DNA of 64,000 bases, taken from positions 1 through 64,000 of the forward strand of contig WRHY01000003.1 in assembly GCA_009783025.1 (NCBI GenBank), in the 5' to 3' direction. Positions 54,296-61,456 of this stretch are shown here, in pieces; the first letter of the stretch is position 1; each line of letters opens with the position of its first letter. The stretch is from Desulfovibrionaceae bacterium. GTDB lineage: Bacteria > Desulfobacterota > Desulfovibrionia > Desulfovibrionales > Desulfovibrionaceae. Under the pieces are notes generated by a model. That model had not been told where the DNA came from. It saw nothing but the letters and a program-made list of their open reading frames with translations, and did not search any database. The position numbers were made by a program, and so were the translations under genes.

Positions 54296-55810
54296 TCAGC
54301 GCTTCAGTTCAAGCGCCTTCTGGAGCATGGCGTCGGACGTGGTGATGATCTTGCTGTTCATCTGGAAGCCGCGCTGGGTGACGATCAGATTGGTGAACTC
54401 ACGGGCGTAGTCCACGTTGGACTGTTCCAGGGCATAATCCTTTATGGCGCCGAAGTTTTGATCGCCGGCAATACCTTCATCGGCGGGTCCGGAATCCGGG
54501 GTTGCGGAGTAATGGTTGCTGCCCTCATGGCGAAGGCCGTCCTGGCTGGTAAAACGATATAAAGAGACGCGGTAAACGTCCTGGGTCTGGTTGTTGTTGT
54601 ACATGATGCGCACAAGGCCGTCATTGGTCACGTACATATCCCGCATTTCGCCCGGCGCGTAACCGTCGCGGCTGGAAAAAAAGGCGCCGGGGGTGTTTCC
54701 ATATGTGTTGGAGGCTTTCGGGCTGATGGTCTTGGGCACGGTATTGTCAAAGATGGCTCGGGGGTTGGCCGCGGCTTCGGCAGCGGATGACAGCCCTGCG
54801 CCGGCGTTGGGACCGGCATTGGGAAGCGACAGCCCCATGTCCAGGACGATGCTTTGCGCGGCAACGCCTTTTACCTGTACCTGCATGACAGGCTGGCCAC
54901 CCTGCATGGCGGCCGGAGCCCAACCCGCGAGATCGGCGGGGTTGCCGGAAGCAGGCGGGTAAAAGGCCGTCATGTTGGCAAGTTCCCCGTTGCTGGAAAA
55001 GGTCAGCGTGCCCGCCATGAGCAAGCCTTCGGCCTTGGTTCCGGCCAGCCCGGAGCCGTCCTGGCCCGGGCTCAGGGCCACGAGGTATTCCACGGCCGTG
55101 AGACCGCCGGACTTGCCCGCCGAGTCATAATATATGGTTGCTTCGCGCAGTCTGCCTTCGGAGTCATAGAAGGTGATGGGTTCACTATATGCATATTTGC
55201 CTTGGCCAAGCGGCGGTTTTTGCGCGGCATCCCAACTGGCGGTCATGGCGAAAAAGGGGTTCGCGGGATCTTGGGACTTATCCTCCAATCCGCCCAGGCG
55301 CGAACTGCTGGAAATAACGCTGGTGGCCTTGGGCGGCATGTAGGCGTGTCCATTTGGTCCGAGATCCAGCTTGATCGGTGTGGTCTCTCCCGCTGCCACA
55401 CCATCCACAATGGCACGGCCCATCACGTTCCAGCCGCTCGGATCAAGGAGATGGCCCTCTTTGTCGAAACGGAAGTTTCCGGCTCTTGTATAGTGCATAA
55501 CGCCGTTTTTGGTCACGCCGAAGAAACCTATGCCGTTGATGCACAGGTCCACGGGAGAGGAACCGGTCTCTAAACCGCCCTGCGTGAACAGGGTGCGGTT
55601 TGAACCGGGCACGGAACCCATGCCCTTCTGGTTGATATTGGTCATATTGGCGGAGGACGCGGTCAGGTACTGGCTCATAAGATCCGAGTACTGCATGGAC
55701 ATCTGTTTGTACGCGACCGTGTTCACGTTGGCCAGGTTGTTGGTGATGACGCTCATCCCTTCGCCGTGGCTTTTCAACCCTGTGGCCCCTATATATAAAG
55801 AACTCATCAT
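54296..55810 (-). CDS. flgE: flagellar hook protein FlgE-like
   Basis: A 504-residue axial flagellar protein. The N-terminal rod-type motif SSLYIGATGLKSHGEGMSVI followed by TNNLANVNTVAYKQ and the C-terminal DYALEQSNVDYAREFTNLIV with QRGFQMNSKIITTSDAM form the conserved D0 coiled coil. Between lie the D1/D2 hook domains (INGIGFFGVTKNGVMHYTRA). It should build the hook outside the cell. The start ATGATG at 55810 has GAGGG before it; the frame is open 64 codons further but these are repeat R1 copy H. No other flagellar genes surround it, so it is an orphan. Confidence 0.88.
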   Translation of the reverse strand: MMSSLYIGATGLKSHGEGMSVITNNLANVNTVAYKQMSMQYSDLMSQYLTASSANMTNINQKGMGSVPGSNRTLFTQGGLETGSSPVDLCINGIGFFGVTKNGVMHYTRAGNFRFDKEGHLLDPSGWNVMGRAIVDGVAAGETTPIKLDLGPNGHAYMPPKATSVISSSSRLGGLEDKSQDPANPFFAMTASWDAAQKPPLGQGKYAYSEPITFYDSEGRLREATIYYDSAGKSGGLTAVEYLVALSPGQDGSGLAGTKAEGLLMAGTLTFSSNGELANMTAFYPPASGNPADLAGWAPAAMQGGQPVMQVQVKGVAAQSIVLDMGLSLPNAGPNAGAGLSSAAEAAANPRAIFDNTVPKTISPKASNTYGNTPGAFFSSRDGYAPGEMRDMYVTNDGLVRIMYNNNQTQDVYRVSLYRFTSQDGLRHEGSNHYSATPDSGPADEGIAGDQNFGAIKDYALEQSNVDYAREFTNLIVTQRGFQMNSKIITTSDAMLQKALELKR

Positions 55811-55923
55811 ACGGATACCCTCATCCGGGGCTTGTTTTTCGGGAACTATCAGCGCGAGCCGCACGGTGCGGCTACACGGAAAATATTTCCCGGTACCGGG
55901 AGTAAAGCAGAAAGCATGCCAAC

Positions 55924-56050
55924 GGTAGCGCTCCAGTTTGGGGTGATACTGCGTCAGGCTTGTTTGCGCTCCGGGGGCAGGGCCGAAGAGCCCAGCCCCC
56001 ATCGCGCAAAGCTGCGCCTTCCTTGTCTGACGTCAAACCAAGGTACTACC
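55924..56050 (+). repeat. R1 structured repeat, copy H
   Basis: Arms GGTAGCGCTCCAGTTTGG and TCAAACCAAGGTACTACC pair imperfectly, making this the most decayed outer stem. The inner hairpin TTTGCGC/GCGCAAA with loop CGAAGA is intact. It lies between divergent flgE and truB, in the 5' region of both. Confidence 0.95.
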
Positions 56051-56136
56051 GTGTGCTCAAACTGAAACACTGCCAAAAAATATGCTAAAAGCGCTGGACG
56101 GGAGTATTATTTTAGCGTAAAGCTAGCTCCCTTACC

Positions 56137-57117
56137 ATGAGTGAACCAGCGCCTTTTCCCGCCCCTTCCCCGGAAAACGAGCAGCAATCCAGGTATACGC
56201 CCCCGCAGCAGGACGGCGTACTTGTGCTCGACAAACCGGGCGGCATGACGTCGGCAGCCTGTATTGCCAGGGTGAAGCGTCACCTGGGCCAGAAGAAGAT
56301 AGGCCATGCGGGCACGCTGGATCCCATGGCCACGGGCGTGCTCCTTGTTCTCTTGGGGCAGGCCACCAAAATTTCCGGCCATCTCATGGATGACGGCGAC
56401 AAAACCTACAGCGGAGTTATCCGCCTGGGCCTTGTCACCGATACTTGGGATGCCGACGGGCAGGTGCTTGAAACCTGCCCGGTAACCGGTGTGGACAACG
56501 CGCGGGTCCAGGCTGAAATGGCTGCTCTCACGGGCAGCTATGAGCAGGAAGTTCCCGCCTATTCCGCGGCCAAGCACGAGGGCAAGCCCCTGTATGAACT
56601 GGCCCGGAAAGGATGTGCCGTACCGGTAAAAAGAAAACTCGTCACTGTCACACGCGGCGAGGCCGAACTGGTCGGCCCCGAGCGTGTCCGCTTCCGGGTG
56701 ACGTGTAGTTCCGGCACCTACATACGCTCCCTGGCCCACAGCTTGGGGAAGCGCTTAGGGTGCGGCGCCATGCTTGAGGAACTGACCCGGGAGTACAGCC
56801 ACCCCTTCGGGATTGTTGCGGCGCACGCGCTTGGCGATGTGCTCGGCGATCCGGAAGGTTTTCCGTCGCGGGTGGCAGGCATAGCCGAAGCCTTGCCCGC
56901 CTGGCCCAAGCTCCGTGTTTCACGCACGGACGCGGCCCAGGTGCGCAACGGCGCTCGCCTTGCCTATGAATCCAAATCCTTGGCTCTGCTGTCTTTTGCT
57001 CCTGGGCTCAAGACGCTGATGCTGGAGGAAGACGGAACAGCGCTGGCTCTGGCCGAAACAGTCCTGGACAACGAAGGACGTGAGGTTTGGAGCATTGTGC
57101 GTGGCTTGTGGAAATAA
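56137..57117 (+). CDS. truB: tRNA pseudouridine-55 synthase
   Basis: A 326-residue enzyme that isomerises U55 in the T-loop of tRNA. Catalytic D62 lies in GHAGTLDPMATGVL. Other motifs are GVLVLDKPGGMTS, YSAAKHEGKPLYELARKG and RVTCSSGTYIRSLAHSLG. A C-terminal PUA-like part follows from about 245. The first 25 residues are a Pro-rich extension before the usual start of the fold. It is followed 28 nt later by rpsO, the order common in bacteria (truB-rpsO-pnp). Confidence 0.95.
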   Translation: MSEPAPFPAPSPENEQQSRYTPPQQDGVLVLDKPGGMTSAACIARVKRHLGQKKIGHAGTLDPMATGVLLVLLGQATKISGHLMDDGDKTYSGVIRLGLVTDTWDADGQVLETCPVTGVDNARVQAEMAALTGSYEQEVPAYSAAKHEGKPLYELARKGCAVPVKRKLVTVTRGEAELVGPERVRFRVTCSSGTYIRSLAHSLGKRLGCGAMLEELTREYSHPFGIVAAHALGDVLGDPEGFPSRVAGIAEALPAWPKLRVSRTDAAQVRNGARLAYESKSLALLSFAPGLKTLMLEEDGTALALAETVLDNEGREVWSIVRGLWK

Positions 57118-57145
57118 CGCGTAAGCATACGTAAAGGAGTTAGCT

Positions 57146-57415
57146 GTGGTATTGGACGTGGATCAGAAAAAAGCGGTTATTGACGAACATGCCAAGCATG
57201 AAGGCGACACCGGCTCCCCGGAAGTGCAAATTGCCCTGCTGACGGCCCGGATTCTGGATCTGACCGGCCATTTCAAGGAGCATAAAAAGGACTTCCATTC
57301 CCGCCAGGGCCTGTTGAAATTGGTGGGTCGCCGCCGGAACCTGCTTAACTATCTGAGAAAAACAGACGTTACCCGCTACCGGGCCATTGTCGAAAAGCTC
57401 GGTCTGCGTAAGTAA
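57146..57415 (+). CDS. rpsO: 30S ribosomal protein S15
   Basis: An 89-residue ribosomal protein that binds 16S rRNA early in 30S assembly. The four-helix fold is clear: [60 protein letters not shown], then [20 protein letters not shown]. The start codon is GTG at 57146 with AAAGGAG seven bases upstream. A long inverted repeat starts six bases after the stop, before pnp. Confidence 0.97.
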   Translation: MVLDVDQKKAVIDEHAKHEGDTGSPEVQIALLTARILDLTGHFKEHKKDFHSRQGLLKLVGRRRNLLNYLRKTDVTRYRAIVEKLGLRK

Positions 57416-57421
57416 ACGCCA

Positions 57422-57570
57422 GGGGCTGTTTCCAAATAAGAGATTTTGCTCCAAGAGCAAGGACCCCGGCCCTTTTTGCGAAGGGAGTGTACTCTTATGG
57501 TACTCGACCGGAGAAAAAAGGGCCGGGTGACGCAGCTATTTGGACAAAAGAGCTATTTAGAAACAGCCCC
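57422..57570. repeat. R4 long inverted repeat after rpsO
   Basis: GGGGCTGTTTCC...AAATA at the left pairs with TATTT.GAAACAGCCCC at the right. Inside, CCCGGCCCTTTTT (about 57468-57480) pairs with AAAAAGGGCCGGG (about 57515-57529). One copy only in the window. It may act as rpsO terminator or as a processing hairpin ahead of pnp. A short open frame across it has no support. Confidence 0.8.
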
Positions 57571-57665
57571 GGGCCGGTATTGGAACGAAAGGGGAGCGCG
57601 GCTCCCCTTTTGCACATTTATGAACGCGGCCGCGTGTGCCGCATAAAGCAGTAGCGAAGGGGATT

Positions 57666-57829
57666 CCGGGAAAATCCGGCAGCGCCTCAGTTTACCGTCA
57701 GACAAGGAAGGCGCAGTTTTGTGCGATGGGGCTGGACTCTTTTGGTCCTGCCCCGGAGCACAAAGCAAGCCTGACGAAGTATCACGGTAAACTGAGACGC
57801 TGCCTCAGCAGGCTGCCGGACTTTCCCGG
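57666..57829 (+). promoter_or_regulatory. extended hairpin in the pnp leader built around R1 copy I
   Basis: Outside the R1 arms, CCGGGAAAATCCGGCA (57666-57681) pairs with TGCCGGACTTTCCCGG (57814-57829) at 15 of 16 positions. With the R1 arms this gives a stem of more than 30 bp that ends about 30 bases before the pnp start. PNPase is known in enterics to autoregulate through a leader hairpin cut by RNase III; a similar role here is inference. Confidence 0.55.
57678..57804 (-). repeat. R1 structured repeat, copy I
   Basis: Arms GGCAGCGCCTCAGTTTACC and GGTAAACTGAGACGCTGCC; inner stem with CTTTGTGC-type pairing and GGGGC/GCCCC. Reverse orientation to rpsO and pnp. It lies 56 bases before the pnp start codon. 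Confidence 0.95.
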
Positions 57830-57860
57830 ACCCCCCTTCATAGTACAGAAGGATAGGATT

Positions 57861-60083
57861 ATGAGTATTTTCCCCACCAAGCGCGTCAATGCCACCGTCG
57901 GGGGCAAAGAGGTCATCCTGGAAACAGGACGCCTTGCCAATCAGGCGGACGGAGCCGTCTGGGTTCAGTGCGGCGAGACCGTGGTTCTGGTCACGGCCTG
58001 CTCTCAGCCCCTGGATTTCGACAAGGGATTCTTTCCCCTGACCGTTGAATACGCTGAAAAAATGTATGCCGCGGGCCGTATTCCCGGCAGTTTTTTCCGG
58101 CGCGAGATCGGCCGTCCCTCGGAGCGCGAGACCCTGGTTTCCCGCTTGATCGACAGGCCCATGCGTCCGCTCTTCCCCAAAAGCTATAAGGATGAAGTGC
58201 AGGTGCTGGCCAATGTGATTTCCGCTGACCAGGAAAACGATTCGGACGTGCTCGCCCTGACCGGCGCGTCCGCCGCCCTGTGCATGTCCTCCATTCCCTT
58301 TGCCGGGCCCGTGGCAGGGGCGCGCATCGGACGCATCAACGGTCGTTTCGTGCTCAACCCGACCATATCGGAGTTGGCCGACAGTGATATGAATTTTATT
58401 TTTGCCGCATCCCGCGAGGCTGTGGTCATGGTGGAAGGCGATGCCCTGTTCGTGCCTGAAGCGGTCGTGGCCGAGGCTCTTGCTTGGGCGCACAAGGAAA
58501 TCCAGCCGCTGATCGAAGCCCAGGAAGAGTTGATTCGCCTGGCGGGCAAGGACAAGCAGGCCGTGAAGGAACTGCCCGACACGAGCGCCTTGGCCGACTT
58601 CCTGCAAAAGACCGTGGGCGAAGAGTTCAAAGCTGTCCTGCAGATCTCGGAAAAGATGGCCCGCAGAGCCGCGAAAAAGGCGGTCAAGGAAAAGGCCGTG
58701 CAGGCCGTGCTTGACCCTGCCTCGCCCTTTGCTGAAGACGCGGTAGCTCAGGCGGCTGTGGGCGATCTTCTCGGCGACATGGAAAAGGCCATTGTGCGCG
58801 GCCGGATCAAGCAGGAAGGCCTGCGTATCGACGGCCGTGACACCAAAACCGTGCGCCCGATACTGATTGAAACCGGCGTGCTGCCGCGCGCTCACGGTTC
58901 GACCCTGTTTGCCCGGGGCGAAACCAAGTCCCTGGTGGTGACCACTTTGGGCAGTTCCACGGATGAACAGCGCATGGACTCCCTGGTCGGCGACGTGACC
59001 AAAAAATTCATGCTGCACTATAATTTCCCGCCCTATTCCGTGGGTGAAGTGAAGCCGGTGCGCGTATCCCGGCGTGAAATCGGACACGGCGCTCTGGCGG
59101 AAAAAGCGCTGCGACCCATCCTGCCCGCTGATGGCGCCTTCCCCTTTACCGTGCGCATCGTGGCCGAGACCATGGAGTCCAACGGTTCCTCCAGCATGGC
59201 CGCGGTGTGCGGCGGCAGTCTTGCGCTCATGGACGCGGGCGTGCCCATCAAGGCGCCTGTGGCCGGTATTGCCATGGGCCTGATCAAGGAAGGCGATGAC
59301 TTCATCGTGCTCACGGACATCCTGGGTGATGAAGACGCGCTGGGCGACATGGATTTCAAAATCGCCGGAACCGCCGACGGCCTGACCGCGGTGCAGATGG
59401 ATATCAAGGTCGCCGGTATTTCGACGGAAATCATGGCCAAGGCTCTGGAACAGGCCAGGGAAGCCCGGCTGCACATTCTGGACGAAATGGCCAAGATGTT
59501 GGCCGCGCCGCGCCGGGAGCTTTCCAAGTATGCGCCTCAGCATACCGAGGTGGAAGTGAACCCTGACGTGATCCGCCTGATCATCGGTCCGGGCGGCAAG
59601 AACATCAAAGCGATCACCGCCGAAACCGGGGCGTCCGTGGATATCGAGGATTCGGGCAAGGTGATGATCTTCGCGCCCACCCTGGAAGCTATGGAGCGGG
59701 CCAAGGCAATGGTGCTGGCCTACGACCAGAGGGCTGAGCTCGGCAAGGACTACGACGCCAAGGTGATCAAAGTTCTGGAAATCGGCTGCATCGTGGAACT
59801 GGCCACAAACCTGGAAGCCCTGGTGCATGTGTCCCAACTGGACACGGCCCGTGTGGAAAACGTGGCTGAGTTCTGTAAGCCCGGCGACCCGATGAAGGTC
59901 AAGGTGATTGAAGTCAACGGCGATCGCGTGCGCGCTTCGCGCAAAGTCGTGTTGCAGGAACAGCAGGGCATTCCCTGGAATCCTGAGGAAACCGCCCGTC
60001 CTCCGCGCCGTGACGGCGGCAGAGGCGACCGTGGCGACAGAGGCGGCCGGGATCGCGGCGGACGCCGCGACCGCGACCGGTAG
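57861..60083 (+). CDS. pnp: polyribonucleotide nucleotidyltransferase (PNPase)
   Basis: A 740-residue phosphorolytic 3'-5' exoribonuclease that forms a trimeric ring and works in mRNA decay. Two RNase PH domains (about 10-230 and 310-545; SFFRREIGRPSERETLVSRL, RREIGHGALAEKALRPILPA) flank an all-alpha linker. A KH domain (VIRLIIGPGGKNIKAITAET) and an S1 domain (GKDYDAKVIKVLEIGCIVEL) follow. The last 30 residues are an Arg/Gly/Asp tail (RRDGGRGDRGDRGGRDRGG). The start at 57861 has AGAAGGATAGG before it; the open frame extends upstream through the repeat but without a ribosome-binding site. Confidence 0.96.
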   Translation: MSIFPTKRVNATVGGKEVILETGRLANQADGAVWVQCGETVVLVTACSQPLDFDKGFFPLTVEYAEKMYAAGRIPGSFFRREIGRPSERETLVSRLIDRPMRPLFPKSYKDEVQVLANVISADQENDSDVLALTGASAALCMSSIPFAGPVAGARIGRINGRFVLNPTISELADSDMNFIFAASREAVVMVEGDALFVPEAVVAEALAWAHKEIQPLIEAQEELIRLAGKDKQAVKELPDTSALADFLQKTVGEEFKAVLQISEKMARRAAKKAVKEKAVQAVLDPASPFAEDAVAQAAVGDLLGDMEKAIVRGRIKQEGLRIDGRDTKTVRPILIETGVLPRAHGSTLFARGETKSLVVTTLGSSTDEQRMDSLVGDVTKKFMLHYNFPPYSVGEVKPVRVSRREIGHGALAEKALRPILPADGAFPFTVRIVAETMESNGSSSMAAVCGGSLALMDAGVPIKAPVAGIAMGLIKEGDDFIVLTDILGDEDALGDMDFKIAGTADGLTAVQMDIKVAGISTEIMAKALEQAREARLHILDEMAKMLAAPRRELSKYAPQHTEVEVNPDVIRLIIGPGGKNIKAITAETGASVDIEDSGKVMIFAPTLEAMERAKAMVLAYDQRAELGKDYDAKVIKVLEIGCIVELATNLEALVHVSQLDTARVENVAEFCKPGDPMKVKVIEVNGDRVRASRKVVLQEQQGIPWNPEETARPPRRDGGRGDRGDRGGRDRGGRRDRDR

Positions 60084-60092
60084 AGTATATTT

Positions 60093-60391
60093 TTTGGAGG
60101 GGCTCTGCCCCTCCAAACCTCCCCGCAAGGGGGACAGTAACACGCCGGTTGCGCCTCTGCCATGCTCAGTGGTACGCGCCATGCCAGCCTTTATGGCAAC
60201 GTGTTGTCCCTTGACCCGCAATTTTCCTGAAAACAGCGAAGCTGTTTTCAGGGTATGGGGGTGCAGGGGAAATCATTTCCCCTGCCGGGGGAGTCTGAGG
60301 GTGTGGCTCGTAATGACGAGGCGCACGTTCATCCTGTTACAACGTATCGTTGTATGTAGACCTTTGAGCCGCTGGTTTGAGCCCCCTCAGT
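60093..60391. repeat. R2 family repeat, copy f (longest)
   Basis: It begins with TTTGGAGGGGC-TCT-GCCCCTCCAAA ten bases after the pnp stop, then the core shared almost identically with copy c, AAAACAGC-GAA-GCTGTTTT, the CAGGGGAAATCATTTCCCCTG hairpin, and the tail with GCACGTTCATCCTGTTACAA and GGTTTGAGCCCCCTCAG. The tail ends 15 bases before the uppP start. Confidence 0.92.
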
Positions 60392-60406
60392 CTGTATGGA
60401 GATCCT

Positions 60407-61225
60407 ATGCCGATACTCGCCGTGGCCGTCATCCTGGGACTTATACAGGGGGTGGGGGAGTTTTTGCCCATCTCTTCTTCCGGGCACCTGATCTTGGCGC
60501 AGCATCTTTTCGGGCTGACCGAGCCGGAAATGGCCTTTGATGTGGTCCTCCACCTGGGGACTCTGGCGGCTCTCTTCTGCTTTTATCGTCGGCCTCTGGC
60601 CGCCCTGTGCGGGGAACTGCGATTCCTCCCCGCAGCTTTGATCAGCCCGTCCCGCATGCGCGCCCTTTATCAGGAACGCCCGGATTTTCAGTTCGGCCTC
60701 CAGATTGTCATTGCCAGCATCCCGACGGCCATTATAGGGCTGGTGTTCAAAAAATATCTCGGACCCGGCATGGCTTCAGTGGCTTGCGTCGGAATGGCTC
60801 TGCTGGCTACTGGATTCCTGTTGCGCCTGGTGGGGAATCGCGGCCAAACCGGCCGTGACCGCCTGACCTTGCGCGATGCTCTCATAATCGGCCTGATCCA
60901 GGGGGTGGCCGTCCTTCCCGGCCTCTCCCGCAGCGGCTGGACCATCGGGGCCGGTCTTCTGCTCGGCCTGGAGCGGGAAACAGCGGCCCGGTTTTCCTTT
61001 ATCCTGTCCATCCCGGCCATTATCGGGGCCACGATTTTGGAGTTGCGCGGCGATTTGTCCAGCACTTTCGCCGCCGCCGATTTTCTGGCCGGGTTTCTGG
61101 CGGCCGCTATCTGCGGCTTCCTGGCCCTGACCCTGCTTCGGCGGATTTTGATCAACGGACGCCTCGCGGTCTTTTCCTGGTGGTGCTGGGCTGCCGGGGG
61201 CGTGGCTTTGGCCTTGGTCTGGTAG
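60407..61225 (+). CDS. uppP: undecaprenyl-diphosphatase
   Basis: A 272-residue inner-membrane phosphatase of the BacA/UppP family that recycles the lipid carrier for peptidoglycan and polysaccharide synthesis. The active-site motifs are GVGEFLPISSSGHLILAQHL (E18, H27) and LSRSGWTIGAGLLLGLERET, on opposite re-entrant loops. Seven to eight hydrophobic segments are visible. The ATG at 60407 follows TGGAGATCCT. The stop TAG lies in the first bases (GGTAG) of R1 copy J. Confidence 0.94.
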   Translation: MPILAVAVILGLIQGVGEFLPISSSGHLILAQHLFGLTEPEMAFDVVLHLGTLAALFCFYRRPLAALCGELRFLPAALISPSRMRALYQERPDFQFGLQIVIASIPTAIIGLVFKKYLGPGMASVACVGMALLATGFLLRLVGNRGQTGRDRLTLRDALIIGLIQGVAVLPGLSRSGWTIGAGLLLGLERETAARFSFILSIPAIIGATILELRGDLSSTFAAADFLAGFLAAAICGFLALTLLRRILINGRLAVFSWWCWAAGGVALALVW

Positions 61226-61346
61226 TGTCTGAGTTTGGCGTGATCCTGCGTCAGGCTTGCTTTGTCCTCCGGGGCAGGGCCGAAGAGCCCAGCCCCATCG
61301 GCCAAAGCTGCGCCTTCCTCGTCTGACGACAAACTCAGACACTACC
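61221..61346 (+). repeat. R1 structured repeat, copy J
   Basis: Arms GGTAGTGTCTGAGTTTG and CAAACTCAGACACTACC are perfect complements. The inner hairpin matches copy A (CTTTG/CAAAG, GGGGC/GCCCC, loop CGAAGA). Forward orientation; its GGTAG start provides the uppP stop codon. Confidence 0.95.
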
Positions 61347-61456
61347 GGAAACTGCTTTAAAACCGGTGGCGCATGTTTCGCGCGTCGTGCCGAGCCGCCC
61401 TTTACTGGGCGCCGCATGTGATGCTATCGTCAGAAATCTTATTCTGCGAGCGCCCT

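Noticed and set aside
55811..56002. 64-codon N-terminal extension of FlgE
   Set aside because: The extra residues are a translation of R1 copy H and its flank; the hook-protein N-terminus and ribosome-binding site are at 55810.
57446..57646. Short open frame in the rpsO-pnp spacer
   Set aside because: It lies across the R4 inverted repeat, with no ribosome-binding site or recognisable product.
57636..57860. 75-codon N-terminal extension of PNPase
   Set aside because: It is R1 copy I in translation; the PNPase fold starts at 57861 with its own ribosome-binding site.
57687..60221. Very long open frame (844 codons) on the minus strand opposite pnp
   Set aside because: It mirrors the high-GC third codon positions of pnp, has His/Gly/Gln-rich composition typical of antisense frames and runs through repeats at both ends.
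15477..61346. R1 repeats as a CRISPR array or tRNA genes
   Set aside because: Copies are dispersed kilobases apart without spacers, occur in both strands, and have no cloverleaf, anticodon or CCA-type end.
15477..61346. R1 copies as insertion sequences
   Set aside because: At 127 bp they cannot encode a transposase and none is nearby. They could still be non-autonomous elements, which is covered in the findings.
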